9,211 nt of DNA from an uncultured Acidimicrobiales bacterium (GCA_938091985.1 CALKOE010000143.1:1-9211), one strand, 5' to 3'. Counted from the stretch's first letter, positions 1-6,468 are shown. The notes: a model not told the origin generated them from the sequence alone. Numbers and translations are program-made.

Positions 1-314
1 GCGTAGGTGTCGGTCTGTCCTTCGGCGTCAGGGCCGGCCGGATACCAGACCTCGACGAGGTTGCCGGTGGGCAGCTCGCGGGTGGTGACGCCGACGGGGT
101 AGGGACCGACCTCGGCGAGTTCGGCGGCGGTGACCAACGGCGGTGCTTCGGTGGTCGTTGTGGTGGCCGTGGCCTCGGTAGTGGTCGTGGCGACCGTCGT
201 CGTCGTCTCGACTGTTGTGGTGGTGACGGTGGACTCAGCAGCGTCGCCGTCGTCGTCGCCGCAGGCGGCGGAGAGAAGGGCGAGTGCGGTCAGAGAGACG
301 AGAAGGCGACGCAT
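1..314 (-). CDS. exported lipoprotein, N-terminal part of a probable alpha/beta hydrolase (partial)
   Basis: The first 104 codons are present and the rest lies beyond the left edge. Residues 1-17 form a short signal peptide (MRRLL, then a Leu/Ala-rich core) ending in a lipobox-like LSAAC, so Cys18 is the likely lipidated residue and the protein would be anchored on the outer face of the membrane. An acidic patch (GDDDGD) and a Thr-rich linker (about residues 29-56) follow. The mature domain then begins with VGPYPVGVTTRELP and VEVWYPAG. This 'GPYxVGV...VxVWYPA' opening is typical of secreted platelet-activating-factor-acetylhydrolase/chlorophyllase-like alpha/beta hydrolases. The catalytic residues are outside the window, so enzyme activity is inferred from the N-terminal strand alone. 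The start is the ATG at 314, which has TAGCGT 7 nt upstream and no Shine-Dalgarno. The neighbouring nitroreductase is divergent. Confidence 0.7.
   Translation of the reverse strand, partial: MRRLLVSLTALALLSAACGDDDGDAAESTVTTTTVETTTTVATTTTEATATTTTTEAPPLVTAAELAEVGPYPVGVTTRELPTGNLVEVWYPAGPDAEGQTDTY
147..230 (-). repeat. low-complexity Thr-rich linker repeat
   Basis: These bases encode residues 29-56 of the lipoprotein. They contain four runs of four threonines separated by VE, VA or EA-type dipeptides (TTTTVE, TTTTVA, TTTTEA, TTTTEA). On the plus strand the region reads as GTGGT/CGTCGT-rich DNA. Linkers like this, joining a lipid anchor or domain to the cell surface, are common in Acidimicrobiia and are probably flexible and possibly glycosylated (inference). 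Confidence 0.8.
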
Positions 315-321
315 CGACGCG

Positions 322-327
322 ACGCTA
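322..327 (-). promoter_or_regulatory. -10 box of leaderless lipoprotein gene
   Basis: On the minus strand TAGCGT is followed by 7 nt (CGCGTCG) and then the ATG at 314. It fits the actinobacterial TANNNT -10 consensus at the distance expected if transcription starts at the A of the ATG. It lies within a short inverted repeat, ACGC-TAG-GCGT (322-332). No clear -35 is visible. Confidence 0.55.
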
Positions 328-387
328 GGCGTTCGTCTCGCATCTTGGCCCATCGTGTGATCGACTCCCGGACGAAGAATCGTTCTC

Positions 388-393
388 GAGGAG
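388..393 (+). promoter_or_regulatory. ribosome binding site that fixes the nitroreductase start
   Basis: GAGGAG lies 5 nt before a GTG codon at 399. It is the only strong Shine-Dalgarno in the window. It favours the GTG start over the in-frame ATG at 345, whose extra 18 residues (AHRVIDSRTKNR...) look unlike the family and fall in the intergenic region. Confidence 0.75.
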
Positions 394-398
394 TTGCT

Positions 399-1049
399 GT
401 GGACATCAGAGAAGCGCTGTACACGACCCGGGCCATGCGTCGGGTGAAGCCCGACCCCGTGCCGGACGACATCCAGGCCCGCATCCTCGACGCGGCGGTG
501 CGAGCGCCGAGTGGCGGCAACGCCCAGGGCTGGCGGTTCATGCTGGTCGACGACAAGGACCAGATTGCCAAGATCGCGGCGCTCTACGAAGAGTGCATCG
601 CCATGTTGTGGGACACCGTCTACAAGGATCAGGTCGCCCACGCGAACACATCGGACGACCCCGATGCGAAGCAGTTCAAGTCGATCATGAACTCGGTCAC
701 GTGGGCGCAGGAGAACTTCGCCACGTACCCGCTCCTGCTTTTCGCCTTCGATCAGTTCGACACGACGGGTGGCTCGATCTTTCCAGCGGTGTGGAGCGCG
801 ATGCTCCAGGCCCGCGCCGACGGCATCGGCTCGTCACTCACAAGCGTGCTGATGTTCAAGAACGAGGAGACGCTCGACGTGCTCGGCGTGCCGACCGAAG
901 AAGGCTGGCGCATGTCGTGCTGTGTGCCGTTCGGCTACCCGACCGGCAAGTGGGGTGTGGCAAAGCGTCGCCCCGCCCACGAAGTGTCGTACCGCAACAC
1001 GTGGGGGACGCCGGTGGGGTTCGAGATCAACGAGCCGCTCTGGCCCTAG
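399..1049 (+). CDS. nitroreductase family protein (FMN-dependent)
   Basis: The 216-residue product is predicted to be a cytoplasmic FMN oxidoreductase that uses NAD(P)H to reduce nitro groups, quinones or similar acceptors. The N-terminus carries the family pattern: a basic FMN-phosphate-binding stretch (TTRAMRR, residues 9-15), the amphipathic helix DDIQARILDAAVRAPSG, and APSGGNAQGWRF (residues 36-47), which contacts FMN. Near the C-terminus, PFGYPTGKWG followed by KRRPAHEVSY matches the closing segment of small nitroreductases, where the flavin-side loop and the domain-swapped tail lie. Length is normal for the family (about 200 residues). GTG at 399 is chosen because GAGGAG lies 5 nt upstream. 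The substrate cannot be read from the sequence. Neighbours are divergent (lipoprotein) and convergent (split-barrel protein), so it is probably transcribed alone. Confidence 0.9.
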   Translation: MDIREALYTTRAMRRVKPDPVPDDIQARILDAAVRAPSGGNAQGWRFMLVDDKDQIAKIAALYEECIAMLWDTVYKDQVAHANTSDDPDAKQFKSIMNSVTWAQENFATYPLLLFAFDQFDTTGGSIFPAVWSAMLQARADGIGSSLTSVLMFKNEETLDVLGVPTEEGWRMSCCVPFGYPTGKWGVAKRRPAHEVSYRNTWGTPVGFEINEPLWP

Positions 1050-1050
1050 T

Positions 1051-1082
1051 GGCCCTGGGGTAGGGGAGTCACTCCCAGGCCC
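1051..1082. terminator. hairpin between convergent genes, possible bidirectional terminator
   Basis: GGCCCTGGGG (1051-1060) can pair with TCCCAGGCCC (1073-1082): nine of ten positions pair, including one G-T wobble, with a single C-C mismatch. A competing perfect hairpin, GGGAG-TCA-CTCCC, occupies 1064-1076. The structure covers the 19-bp gap between the nitroreductase stop and the stop of the opposite-strand gene, and includes that gene's TGA and last few codons. There is no T-run on either side, so it is not a classic intrinsic terminator. It may stall polymerase or block read-through in both directions (inference). Confidence 0.45.
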
Positions 1083-1578
1083 ACTTCGTTGCCCGCGGCC
1101 CGAAGTCTTCAGCTGTCTCGATCATTCCGAACGCGCGCTCCGGGATCACCTCGAAGCTCGCGTTCTGGCGGAGGAAGTCGACCATGTCCGGCCCATCTTC
1201 CATGCCGGGTTCGTCGCCGTACTTCGCCGCGTACGCGGTTGCCATCTCTCGCACCCCGGCGTCGTCGAGCGGCACAGCCTTGCCCTCGATCGAGACCACG
1301 TGGACCGCATCGTCGTTGGTGACGACCACCTGGTTGTTCTCCGCGATGTTGCGCACCTTGCGAGCGCTGCCCGCACAGCTGAAGCCGTAGCGTTCGCGGT
1401 CGGGCATCCAGACGCCCCACACCGGCATGGAGTGCGGGCGTCCCGCTCCGTTGACCGTGACCAGCCAGAAGTTGCGACTCTCGGCGAGCCGTTCTTCGGC
1501 CCATGACCATGGGAGCGTGCCGTCGAGTTCTTCCGGAACGCCGTAGTCGGCCATCTGAGGACGTGAGATACGAGGCAT
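1069..1578 (-). CDS. pyridoxamine 5'-phosphate oxidase-like split-barrel flavin/F420 protein
   Basis: The 169-residue protein has the sequence pattern of the PPOX/FDOR split-barrel superfamily, whose members bind FMN, F420 or haem. Visible elements are the first strands FWLVTVNGAGRPHSMPVWGVW (residues 37-57), the cofactor-phosphate region SCAGSARKVRNIAEN (67-81) with the typical SxRKxRNI pattern, the strand VVVTNDDAVHVVSIEG after it, and a C-terminal FGPRATKWAW (159-168) resembling the ATRWRF ending of many actinobacterial PPOX-like proteins. It probably forms a cytoplasmic dimer. FMN versus F420 cannot be decided here. The ATG at 1578 is chosen because TAGTGT lies 7 nt upstream. The next in-frame ATG, at 1554 (MADYG), is an alternative. 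The open frame continues upstream to 1983, but that part is antisense to hyuA and compositionally a shadow. Confidence 0.82.
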   Translation of the reverse strand: MPRISRPQMADYGVPEELDGTLPWSWAEERLAESRNFWLVTVNGAGRPHSMPVWGVWMPDRERYGFSCAGSARKVRNIAENNQVVVTNDDAVHVVSIEGKAVPLDDAGVREMATAYAAKYGDEPGMEDGPDMVDFLRQNASFEVIPERAFGMIETAEDFGPRATKWAWE

Positions 1579-1585
1579 GAGGCCG

Positions 1586-1591
1586 ACACTA
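1586..1591 (-). promoter_or_regulatory. -10 box of leaderless PPOX-like gene
   Basis: On the minus strand TAGTGT is followed by 7 nt (CGGCCTC) and the ATG at 1578. A partial -35, CGGACA (4 of 6 to TTGACA), lies 17 bp upstream at 1609-1614, inside the first codons of the divergent hydantoinase gene. Confidence 0.55.
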
Positions 1592-1595
1592 GGGG

Positions 1596-1601
1596 CACAA
1601 T
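1596..1601 (+). promoter_or_regulatory. probable -10 box of hydantoinase gene
   Basis: CACAAT lies 6 nt before the ATG at 1608. It misses TANNNT only at the first base and has the same spacing as the better boxes elsewhere in the window. It is four bases from the -10 of the divergent gene. Confidence 0.35.
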
Positions 1602-1607
1602 GACGTG

Positions 1608-3611
1608 ATGTCCGAGGCTCGCACGGTGTTCGTTGGTGTTGATACCGGCGGCACCTACACCGATGCTGTCGTGTTCGACGACACTGCGGCCGAGGTGCTC
1701 GCGAAGGCCAAGGCGCCGACGACCCATGACGATCTGGCGATCGGCATTCGTGGTGCGCTCGACCAGGCGTTGGCGATCGCTGAAGTGGACCCGGCCGACA
1801 TTCGCTTGGTGTCGCTGTCCACCACCCTCGCCACGAACGCGCTCGTGGAAGGCACGGGCCGACCCGCGTGCCTGGTGCTGATCGGGTTCGAGGCCGAAGC
1901 GCTCGATCGCGGCGGGTTGCGCGATGCGCTCGGCACCGACCAGGTGATCTCGATCGCCGGCGGCCACACCTCGCATGGCACACCCCAGGCCGATCTCGAC
2001 GTTGTTGCGCTTCGCGCCGCCCTCGGGGATCTCGATCGAGACGTCGAGGGGATCGCGGTCACGGCCCAGTTCGGCGTCCGCAATCCCGAACACGAGCTCG
2101 CCGCACGCGACGTGATTCGTGAGATGACCGGACTGCCGGTCACCTGCAGCCATGAGCTGTCGGACGGACTCAACGGTCCGAAGCGCTCAGTCACCGCGCT
2201 GCTCAATGCGCGGCTGATTGCCATGATCGATGGGCTGGTGTCGACCACCGGTGAGATCCTGCAGAGCCGAGGAATCGACGCGCCGATCATGGTGGTGCGA
2301 GGGAACGGGTCGCTCGTGTCGAGTGACTTCGTCCGTGATCGCCCGGTGGAGACGATCCTCTCGGGTCCGGCAGCCAGCCTGGTCGGGGCGGCGTATCTTG
2401 CCGGAGCCGACGATGCGATCATCGCCGACATCGGTGGCACCACAACCGACATCGCGGTCCTGCGAGGCGGGCTCCCCGAGTTCGGTTCGCAGGGTGCGAC
2501 GGTGGGCGGACACCAGACGATGGTCGAGGCGGTGCTGATGCACACTCACGGCATCGGCGGCGACAGCGAGGTCGCCGTCGCCGACCGAGCGGTCGGAGCG
2601 CAATTGGTGATCGGACCTCGTCGAGTGGTGCCGATTGTTGTCGCGGCGGTGACCCATGGGGACGTGATCGAGCGAGCGATCATCCGTCAGTCCGGGTCTG
2701 AGACGCCGCCGGCCGACTGGGCCGGAATGTTCGTGAGCGTCACCGAGCGAGCGGCCACGGCCCGCACCGACCAGACCGAGGCTCGCGTGCTCGCCGCTAT
2801 CGGCGACGAGTTGGCGGCAGCCGACATGGTCGTGTCGTCGAGCCTGCAGGCGAAGGCTCTGCGGCGTCTTGTCGCTCGCGGGCTCGTTCGGCTCTGCGGC
2901 TTCACCCCCACCGATGCGAGCCATGTGCTCGGTCTCCAGACGACACATGAGCCGGAGCTCGCCGGCCGAGCGGCCGACCTCTTCGCCCTTCGCCGAGACC
3001 GCTACGGCAACCCGGTCGCTCCCAATGGCGAGGCGCTGAGCGCGGCGGTCGTGCAGACCCTGGCCCGCCGTTCGGCGGAGGCATTGCTCGCCGCTGCGCT
3101 CGTGCGCGATGGCGTGTCGCCCGATGCCGTCGGGTCCGAGTTGGTCGCTGCCGCGCTCGATGACCGGGTGACGACCACGCGGGTCGACATCGGCCTCGCC
3201 GTGCCGCTCATCGGGCTCGGGGCGCCGGCATCCACCTACTACCCGATGATCGGCGAGCTGCTCGGAACGGCGGTGGAGATTCCGCCCCACGCCGATGTCG
3301 CCAATGCAATCGGTGCCGTCGTGGGCAAGGTGCGGATCCGGCGGCAAGTGACCGTCACGGCGCCTCGGCGGGGCGTCTTTCGCGTCCACGCTGGTGCCGA
3401 ACCGGAAACCGTCTACTACGAAGACGAAGCGCGTCGTCGGGCGACGGCGGCGGCCGAACACGCCGTGAGTTCGGAGATGGTGCTCGCCGGTTCGCCGGTC
3501 TTCGAGGTCGAAACCCATTGGCAGCAGAAGTCGGCTGAGGTCGAGGGTCGTGAGCTGTTCGTGGAAGGCGTCGCCACGGTGATCGCGAGTGGTCGCCCCA
3601 AGCTCGACTGA
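1608..3611 (+). CDS. hydantoinase/oxoprolinase family protein (HyuA-type)
   Basis: The 667-residue product belongs to the ASKHA-fold HyuA/5-oxoprolinase family, which uses ATP to activate a cyclic amide or carbonyl compound. N-terminal phosphate loop: FVGVDTGGTYTDAVVFDD (D12, GGTYTD). VSLSTTLATNALVEG follows, as in Hydant_A_N domains. The second phosphate motif is IADIGGTTTDIAVL (D274-D281), preceded by ILSGPAASLVGAAYLAG. HTHGIGGDSEV (312-322) is the family's metal/substrate-side motif. The C-terminal VPLIGLGAPASTYYP (from about 532), then IPPHADVANAIGAVVGKV, completes the Hydantoinase_A domain. Length suits the beta subunit of hydantoinase or acetone carboxylase. These enzymes normally work with a HyuB-type subunit, and none is adjacent. 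A GTG directly precedes the ATG (GTGATG). The ATG is preferred from promoter spacing. The substrate is unknown. Confidence 0.88.
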   Translation: MSEARTVFVGVDTGGTYTDAVVFDDTAAEVLAKAKAPTTHDDLAIGIRGALDQALAIAEVDPADIRLVSLSTTLATNALVEGTGRPACLVLIGFEAEALDRGGLRDALGTDQVISIAGGHTSHGTPQADLDVVALRAALGDLDRDVEGIAVTAQFGVRNPEHELAARDVIREMTGLPVTCSHELSDGLNGPKRSVTALLNARLIAMIDGLVSTTGEILQSRGIDAPIMVVRGNGSLVSSDFVRDRPVETILSGPAASLVGAAYLAGADDAIIADIGGTTTDIAVLRGGLPEFGSQGATVGGHQTMVEAVLMHTHGIGGDSEVAVADRAVGAQLVIGPRRVVPIVVAAVTHGDVIERAIIRQSGSETPPADWAGMFVSVTERAATARTDQTEARVLAAIGDELAAADMVVSSSLQAKALRRLVARGLVRLCGFTPTDASHVLGLQTTHEPELAGRAADLFALRRDRYGNPVAPNGEALSAAVVQTLARRSAEALLAAALVRDGVSPDAVGSELVAAALDDRVTTTRVDIGLAVPLIGLGAPASTYYPMIGELLGTAVEIPPHADVANAIGAVVGKVRIRRQVTVTAPRRGVFRVHAGAEPETVYYEDEARRRATAAAEHAVSSEMVLAGSPVFEVETHWQQKSAEVEGRELFVEGVATVIASGRPKLD

Positions 3612-3640
3612 GGAGCGAAGGAACGCGAGAGCGCCCCGGC

Positions 3641-3659
3641 GCTACGTTTCGGCGATGGC
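3641..3659 (+). promoter_or_regulatory. leaderless promoter/start block of methyltransferase gene (first copy)
   Basis: GCTACGTTTCGGCGATGGC contains the -10 TACGTT (3643-3648), a 6-nt spacer and the ATG at 3655. It matches the block before the next gene (4468-4486) at 18 of 19 bases. No Shine-Dalgarno sits at the usual distance. Confidence 0.55.
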
Positions 3660-4467
3660 CAACAAGTTCGCCGGCGGCGATCCGGACTACATCCGTGCGA
3701 CGCAATACGGCACGCCCGAGAAGCTGAGCGCCCGACAGCGACTCCACAGCCGGTACCGAACCGCGCCGGTGCGCTGGTTCGAATGGATGGCGGCCGAGAT
3801 CCCGTGGCAGCCGGGAACCGTGGTGGAAGTGGGGTGCGGCCCCGGTGATTTCTGGGACGAGGCACGCCCGCCGATCGACGGGCGAGTGGTGCTGACCGAC
3901 CTCAGCGCGGGCATGGTGGCTGCGGCGATCGGCCGCGCACGAGGAGCTGGATACGACGCCGAAGGCAGGGTTGCCCCGGCGCAATCGCTCCCGATCGTCG
4001 ACGCTGCTGCAGCCCACGTGGTCTCGAACCACATGCTGTATCACGTGCCCCATCCTCCGGATGGCGTGGCCGAGATGGCTCGGATCGTCGCTGACGACGG
4101 GCTCGTCACCGTTGCCACCAATGGCGAGAACCACATGGCGGAACTGAAACAGATCGAGCGCGCCGTGTTCGACACCGACGTGGCCGACTCCACCGTTCGG
4201 GCCTTCGGACTCGAGAACGGTCGCGCGATGCTCGAGGCCCACTTCGAGTCCGTCGAACTTCGGCGGTTCACCGACGAACTTCGGGCGACCGACCCACAGC
4301 ATGTGGTCGACTATCTGAGCTCGTATCCACCGGGCGAGGATGCGACCGCGAGCCAATACGACGCGATGCGATCGCTCGTCGACGCCGGGTTCGCCGCAGG
4401 TGATGGCGTGTTCACCATCCGCAAGGACGCCGGGATGTACCTGTGTCGCGGCCCGCGGCGCGGCTGA
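3655..4467 (+). CDS. class I SAM-dependent methyltransferase
   Basis: The 270-residue protein has the Rossmann-like methyltransferase core. Motif I is VVEVGCGPGDFW (residues 56-67), the glycine loop that holds S-adenosylmethionine. The acidic residue after strand 2 is in VVLTDLSAGM (D82), which should bind the ribose hydroxyls. SLPIVDAAAAHVVSNHMLYHVP then matches motifs post-II to IV of the type 11 family (the 'sxHxLyHvpdp' pattern), and MARIVADDGLVTVATNGENH is the strand-5 motif. The C-terminal 100 residues (VESVEL-like strand, RFTDEL, YLSSYPPGED) probably form the lid that selects the acceptor, which is unknown. An in-frame start upstream at 3589 overlaps hyuA and adds an Arg/Ala-rich stretch unlike the family. 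The ATG at 3655 has TACGTT 6 nt upstream and is preferred. It lies 43 nt after hyuA on the same strand. Confidence 0.88.
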   Translation: MANKFAGGDPDYIRATQYGTPEKLSARQRLHSRYRTAPVRWFEWMAAEIPWQPGTVVEVGCGPGDFWDEARPPIDGRVVLTDLSAGMVAAAIGRARGAGYDAEGRVAPAQSLPIVDAAAAHVVSNHMLYHVPHPPDGVAEMARIVADDGLVTVATNGENHMAELKQIERAVFDTDVADSTVRAFGLENGRAMLEAHFESVELRRFTDELRATDPQHVVDYLSSYPPGEDATASQYDAMRSLVDAGFAAGDGVFTIRKDAGMYLCRGPRRG

Positions 4468-4486
4468 GCTACGTTCCGGCGATGGC
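4468..4486 (+). promoter_or_regulatory. leaderless promoter/start block of flavin reductase-like gene (second copy)
   Basis: GCTACGTTCCGGCGATGGC contains the -10 TACGTT (4470-4475), a 6-nt spacer and the ATG at 4482. It differs from the block at 3641-3659 by one base. The box lies wholly in the 14-nt gap after the methyltransferase stop, so this gene may be transcribed separately in spite of the close spacing. Confidence 0.55.
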
Positions 4487-4979
4487 GCTCGACGACGAAC
4501 TCACCAACCGGATCACGTGGAAGATTCCCAACGCATTGGCGTTGGTCGGTTCCAAGGCCGGCGACGAACGCAACGCGATGACCACCAGTTGGATCTCCCA
4601 GCTGGCCATGGAGCCAGTGCTGATCGGTGTTGGCGTCGACAACTCCGCGGTGACACATCGGCTCATCACCGACGGCGGCTGTTTCACGGTGAATCTCTGG
4701 GACAGCGATGACACCCGTGTGTTCGTGAAGTTCTCGAAGCCGGCCGTCGACGACGGTGCCACTCTCAACGGCCGGGCCGTGAGGGCAGCAACCACTGGGG
4801 CGCCGGTCTTCGACGAAGCGATTGCGTGGCTCGATTGTGAGGTACGTCAGGCGATCGACCTCGGCAGCCACACGCTCTTCATCGGCGAGCTCGTCGATGC
4901 CGCGATCAACGATGACGAGAAGCGAGCGGCGTCGATGTCGGACACTCGCATGAAGTACGGCGGCGTCAAACGCCACTGA
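4482..4979 (+). CDS. flavin reductase-like domain protein (FMN-binding split barrel)
   Basis: The 165-residue protein resembles the flavin reductase family (HpaC/FRP type). These reduce FMN or FAD with NAD(P)H, often to supply a two-component monooxygenase. Visible features are the opening strand and FMN loop NALALVGSKAG followed by NAMTTSWISQLAMEPVLIGVGV (31-52), the pattern 'NxMTxSWxxxxxxxPxxixvxv' typical of the family. Next come HRLITDGGCFTVNLW (59-73) and a late APVFDEAIAWLDCEV plus SHTLFIGELVDA, which match the 'l.g.pvl.dalAwleCrv...GDHtlfvGeV' segment. It is slightly short but complete. No partner oxygenase is adjacent, so it could instead be a flavoprotein acting alone. It starts 14 nt after the methyltransferase and ends 3 nt before the convergent membrane protein gene. 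Confidence 0.85.
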   Translation: MALDDELTNRITWKIPNALALVGSKAGDERNAMTTSWISQLAMEPVLIGVGVDNSAVTHRLITDGGCFTVNLWDSDDTRVFVKFSKPAVDDGATLNGRAVRAATTGAPVFDEAIAWLDCEVRQAIDLGSHTLFIGELVDAAINDDEKRAASMSDTRMKYGGVKRH

Positions 4980-4982
4980 GGG

Positions 4983-5522
4983 TCAGGCTGCGCCGAATCC
5001 AGGGTCGTCGGCGCGCGGACCTCGCGGCGGCGTGCGCGGCCAGACGAGGTGATCGTCGACGAACAGTCCGAAGGTCGCGCTGGGTCGGGGCGTGCCGACG
5101 ACGGTGCCGAAACCCTCGGACCCCAGTCGCTCGAACTCATCGAGACTGATCTGGGTGACGCACACCGGGGCGGCACCGCGCAAGACGCTGGGTGCGTAGA
5201 CAGCGAGCAGGGGTGTCCACCCGTGCTTCGGCTTCTCGTGGGGTGTCGGTGACACCGCGACCATCAAGGCGACTCCACCGGTGAAGCTCGCAGCGAGGGC
5301 CGCGAACTCACGGGTGATCCCGAGGGCGAGGACGACCGACACCACCACGGCGCCGGTGACGAGGGTGAGGAGCAGTCGCTCGACGCGGCCGGTGTGGCGA
5401 TCCTGTTGTGTGGTCGCCTGACCGACGAAGGTTCTATAGGGACGGAGCGCGACGTCGGGGTTGTCGTCGATGAGAATGCGGGCTTGGAACGCCCGCTGCT
5501 CCTCCTGCCAGCGCAGATCCAT
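4983..5522 (-). CDS. hypothetical membrane protein with two transmembrane helices
   Basis: I do not recognise a family for this 179-residue protein. The first 49 residues are soluble and mixed-charge (MDLRWQEEQRAF, ending GRVERL). Two hydrophobic segments follow, about residues 50-69 (LLLTLVTGAVVVSVVLALGI) and 73-91 (rich in Ala, Val and Gly), separated by TREF. They would form a tight hairpin that leaves both ends on the same side. Arg residues before the first helix suggest the cytoplasm. The last 88 residues are soluble (KPKHGW, VCVTQISLDEFERLG, FGLFVDDHLVWPR) and end in a Pro/Arg/Gly-rich tail. Real coding is supported by the hydrophobic pattern, a TAACTT box 6 nt before the ATG, and close packing between neighbours (3 nt and 33 nt). 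The function is unknown. Confidence 0.72.
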   Translation of the reverse strand: MDLRWQEEQRAFQARILIDDNPDVALRPYRTFVGQATTQQDRHTGRVERLLLTLVTGAVVVSVVLALGITREFAALAASFTGGVALMVAVSPTPHEKPKHGWTPLLAVYAPSVLRGAAPVCVTQISLDEFERLGSEGFGTVVGTPRPSATFGLFVDDHLVWPRTPPRGPRADDPGFGAA

Positions 5523-5528
5523 CCCGCG

Positions 5529-5534
5529 AAGTTA
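5529..5534 (-). promoter_or_regulatory. -10 box of leaderless membrane protein gene
   Basis: On the minus strand TAACTT is followed by 6 nt (CGCGGG) and the ATG at 5522. It lies in the 33-nt gap after the lactonase stop, so the membrane protein may have its own promoter although the gene upstream points the same way. Confidence 0.5.
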
Positions 5535-5555
5535 CGCGCGACTGAACGTCGGGAT

Positions 5556-6455
5556 CTAGTCCGCCTGCCCGAACGTGGGCTCCGGTCGGCCTTGTACTCC
5601 GACGTCGACGGCCATGAGGTCGCCGGGTGTGAAGCCGTCCTTCCCCTCGGCTGAGGGCTTCGAACCGGCAGCACCGATCGAGGTGACGTAGAGGGTCGAC
5701 AGATCGGAGCCTCCGAAGGCGGGCATCGAGGGCTTCTCCACGGGCAACTCGACACGCTGATCGATGCGTCCGTCGGGGGTCACCCGGATGACGGACCAGC
5801 CGTAGACCGAGGCAGACCAGTAGCAGCCGTCGGCATCGAGGCACGCACCGTCGGGCTTGCCCGGCAACGGGTCGTAGTCGAGAAAGGCGCGCACGTTGTG
5901 GCGCTCGCCGGTGTCGAGGTCGTAGTCGGCGACGAGCACGGTCTGGGTGGGTGTGTCGGCGAAGTACATCAACCCGCGCTCGGCGTCGAAGGCCAGCCCG
6001 TTGGGGACCCCGAGGTCGTTGAGAAGGACATCGATCGAACCGTCGCTCCCGATCCGGTAGAGGCTTCCGCTGGAGCGGCCATCTCCGGTGTCGGGCCACA
6101 TGGTTCCGACGACCATCCGGCCGCCAGGGTCGACCCGACCGTCGTTGCAGCGGTTGCCGGTGCTCGGGTCCTCGACGGCGAGCCAGGGAGTCACGTCGCC
6201 GCTCGCCCAGTCGAGCCACACAAGCTGATGCTCGGTGGCCACCAGGAGCCGTCCGACATCGGCGGTCAGGGCACAGGAGCCTGGTCGGGCCCCGATCGGG
6301 CGGAGCTCGTCGAGCCCGGTGCTCGGGTCGTAGCGGTGGACGGCATGACCGTCGATGTCGATCCAATAAAGGCACTGCTCGCGATCACTCCACAGCGGGC
6401 ACTCGCCCAGGAGGATGCCGCCGCTCACGGCGCGGTGGACGCTGGGTTGGGTCAT
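5556..6455 (-). CDS. SMP-30/gluconolactonase/regucalcin-like protein
   Basis: The 299-residue protein is a six-bladed beta-propeller of the SMP-30 family, metal-dependent lactonases that open sugar or other lactones. The expected ligands can be placed: E18 (LGECPLW), N152 (LGVPNGLAFD) and D202 (GKPDGACLD) for the metal, and R102/N104 (GNRCNDGRVD) for substrate binding. They line up closely with human regucalcin E18, N154, D204, R101 and N103. Repeated blade motifs such as YWIDIDG, LLVATE, MVVGTM and LMYFADT are also visible. An in-frame start at 6632 would overlap the upstream dioxygenase and adds no recognisable domain. The ATG at 6455 lies 13 nt after the dioxygenase stop, behind a weak GCAGG and with no TANNNT, as expected for the second gene of an operon. 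The natural lactone is unknown. Confidence 0.9.
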   Translation of the reverse strand: MTQPSVHRAVSGGILLGECPLWSDREQCLYWIDIDGHAVHRYDPSTGLDELRPIGARPGSCALTADVGRLLVATEHQLVWLDWASGDVTPWLAVEDPSTGNRCNDGRVDPGGRMVVGTMWPDTGDGRSSGSLYRIGSDGSIDVLLNDLGVPNGLAFDAERGLMYFADTPTQTVLVADYDLDTGERHNVRAFLDYDPLPGKPDGACLDADGCYWSASVYGWSVIRVTPDGRIDQRVELPVEKPSMPAFGGSDLSTLYVTSIGAAGSKPSAEGKDGFTPGDLMAVDVGVQGRPEPTFGQAD

Positions 6456-6468
6456 GTTGTCGGCCTGC

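Noticed and set aside
130..360. Val-rich plus-strand frame opposite the Thr-rich linker
   Set aside because: It is the antisense reading of Thr codons (ACC/ACG give GGT/CGT, read as Val or Arg). The lipoprotein on the minus strand explains the region.
345..398. Earlier ATG start for the nitroreductase
   Set aside because: The GTG at 399 has GAGGAG 5 nt before it, and the added residues do not match the family.
1579..1983. 135-codon N-terminal extension of the PPOX-like protein
   Set aside because: It is Arg/Pro/Cys-rich, antisense to hyuA, and lies upstream of a well-placed -10 box and ATG at 1578.
1146..2153. 335-codon open frame on the minus strand opposite hyuA and the PPOX-like gene
   Set aside because: The translation is rich in Arg, His, Pro and Ser without any domain, and it overlaps two genes with clear family motifs. 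Such frames arise by codon bias in high-GC DNA.
2187..3518. 443-codon open frame on the minus strand opposite hyuA
   Set aside because: Its length is notable, but the product is Arg/His/Asp-rich, low in hydrophobic patterning and wholly antisense to well-conserved HyuA motifs. I treat it as a shadow.
3620..3648. ECF-type promoter (GGAAC ... CGTT) before the methyltransferase
   Set aside because: GGAAC at 3620-3624 and CGTT at 3645-3648 are separated by 20 bases, longer than the roughly 15-17 usual for ECF promoters. The TANNNT reading is simpler.
3355..4356. 333-codon open frame on the minus strand opposite the hyuA end and the methyltransferase
   Set aside because: It has no recognisable motif and a basic, proline-rich second half, and it spans the junction of two real plus-strand genes.
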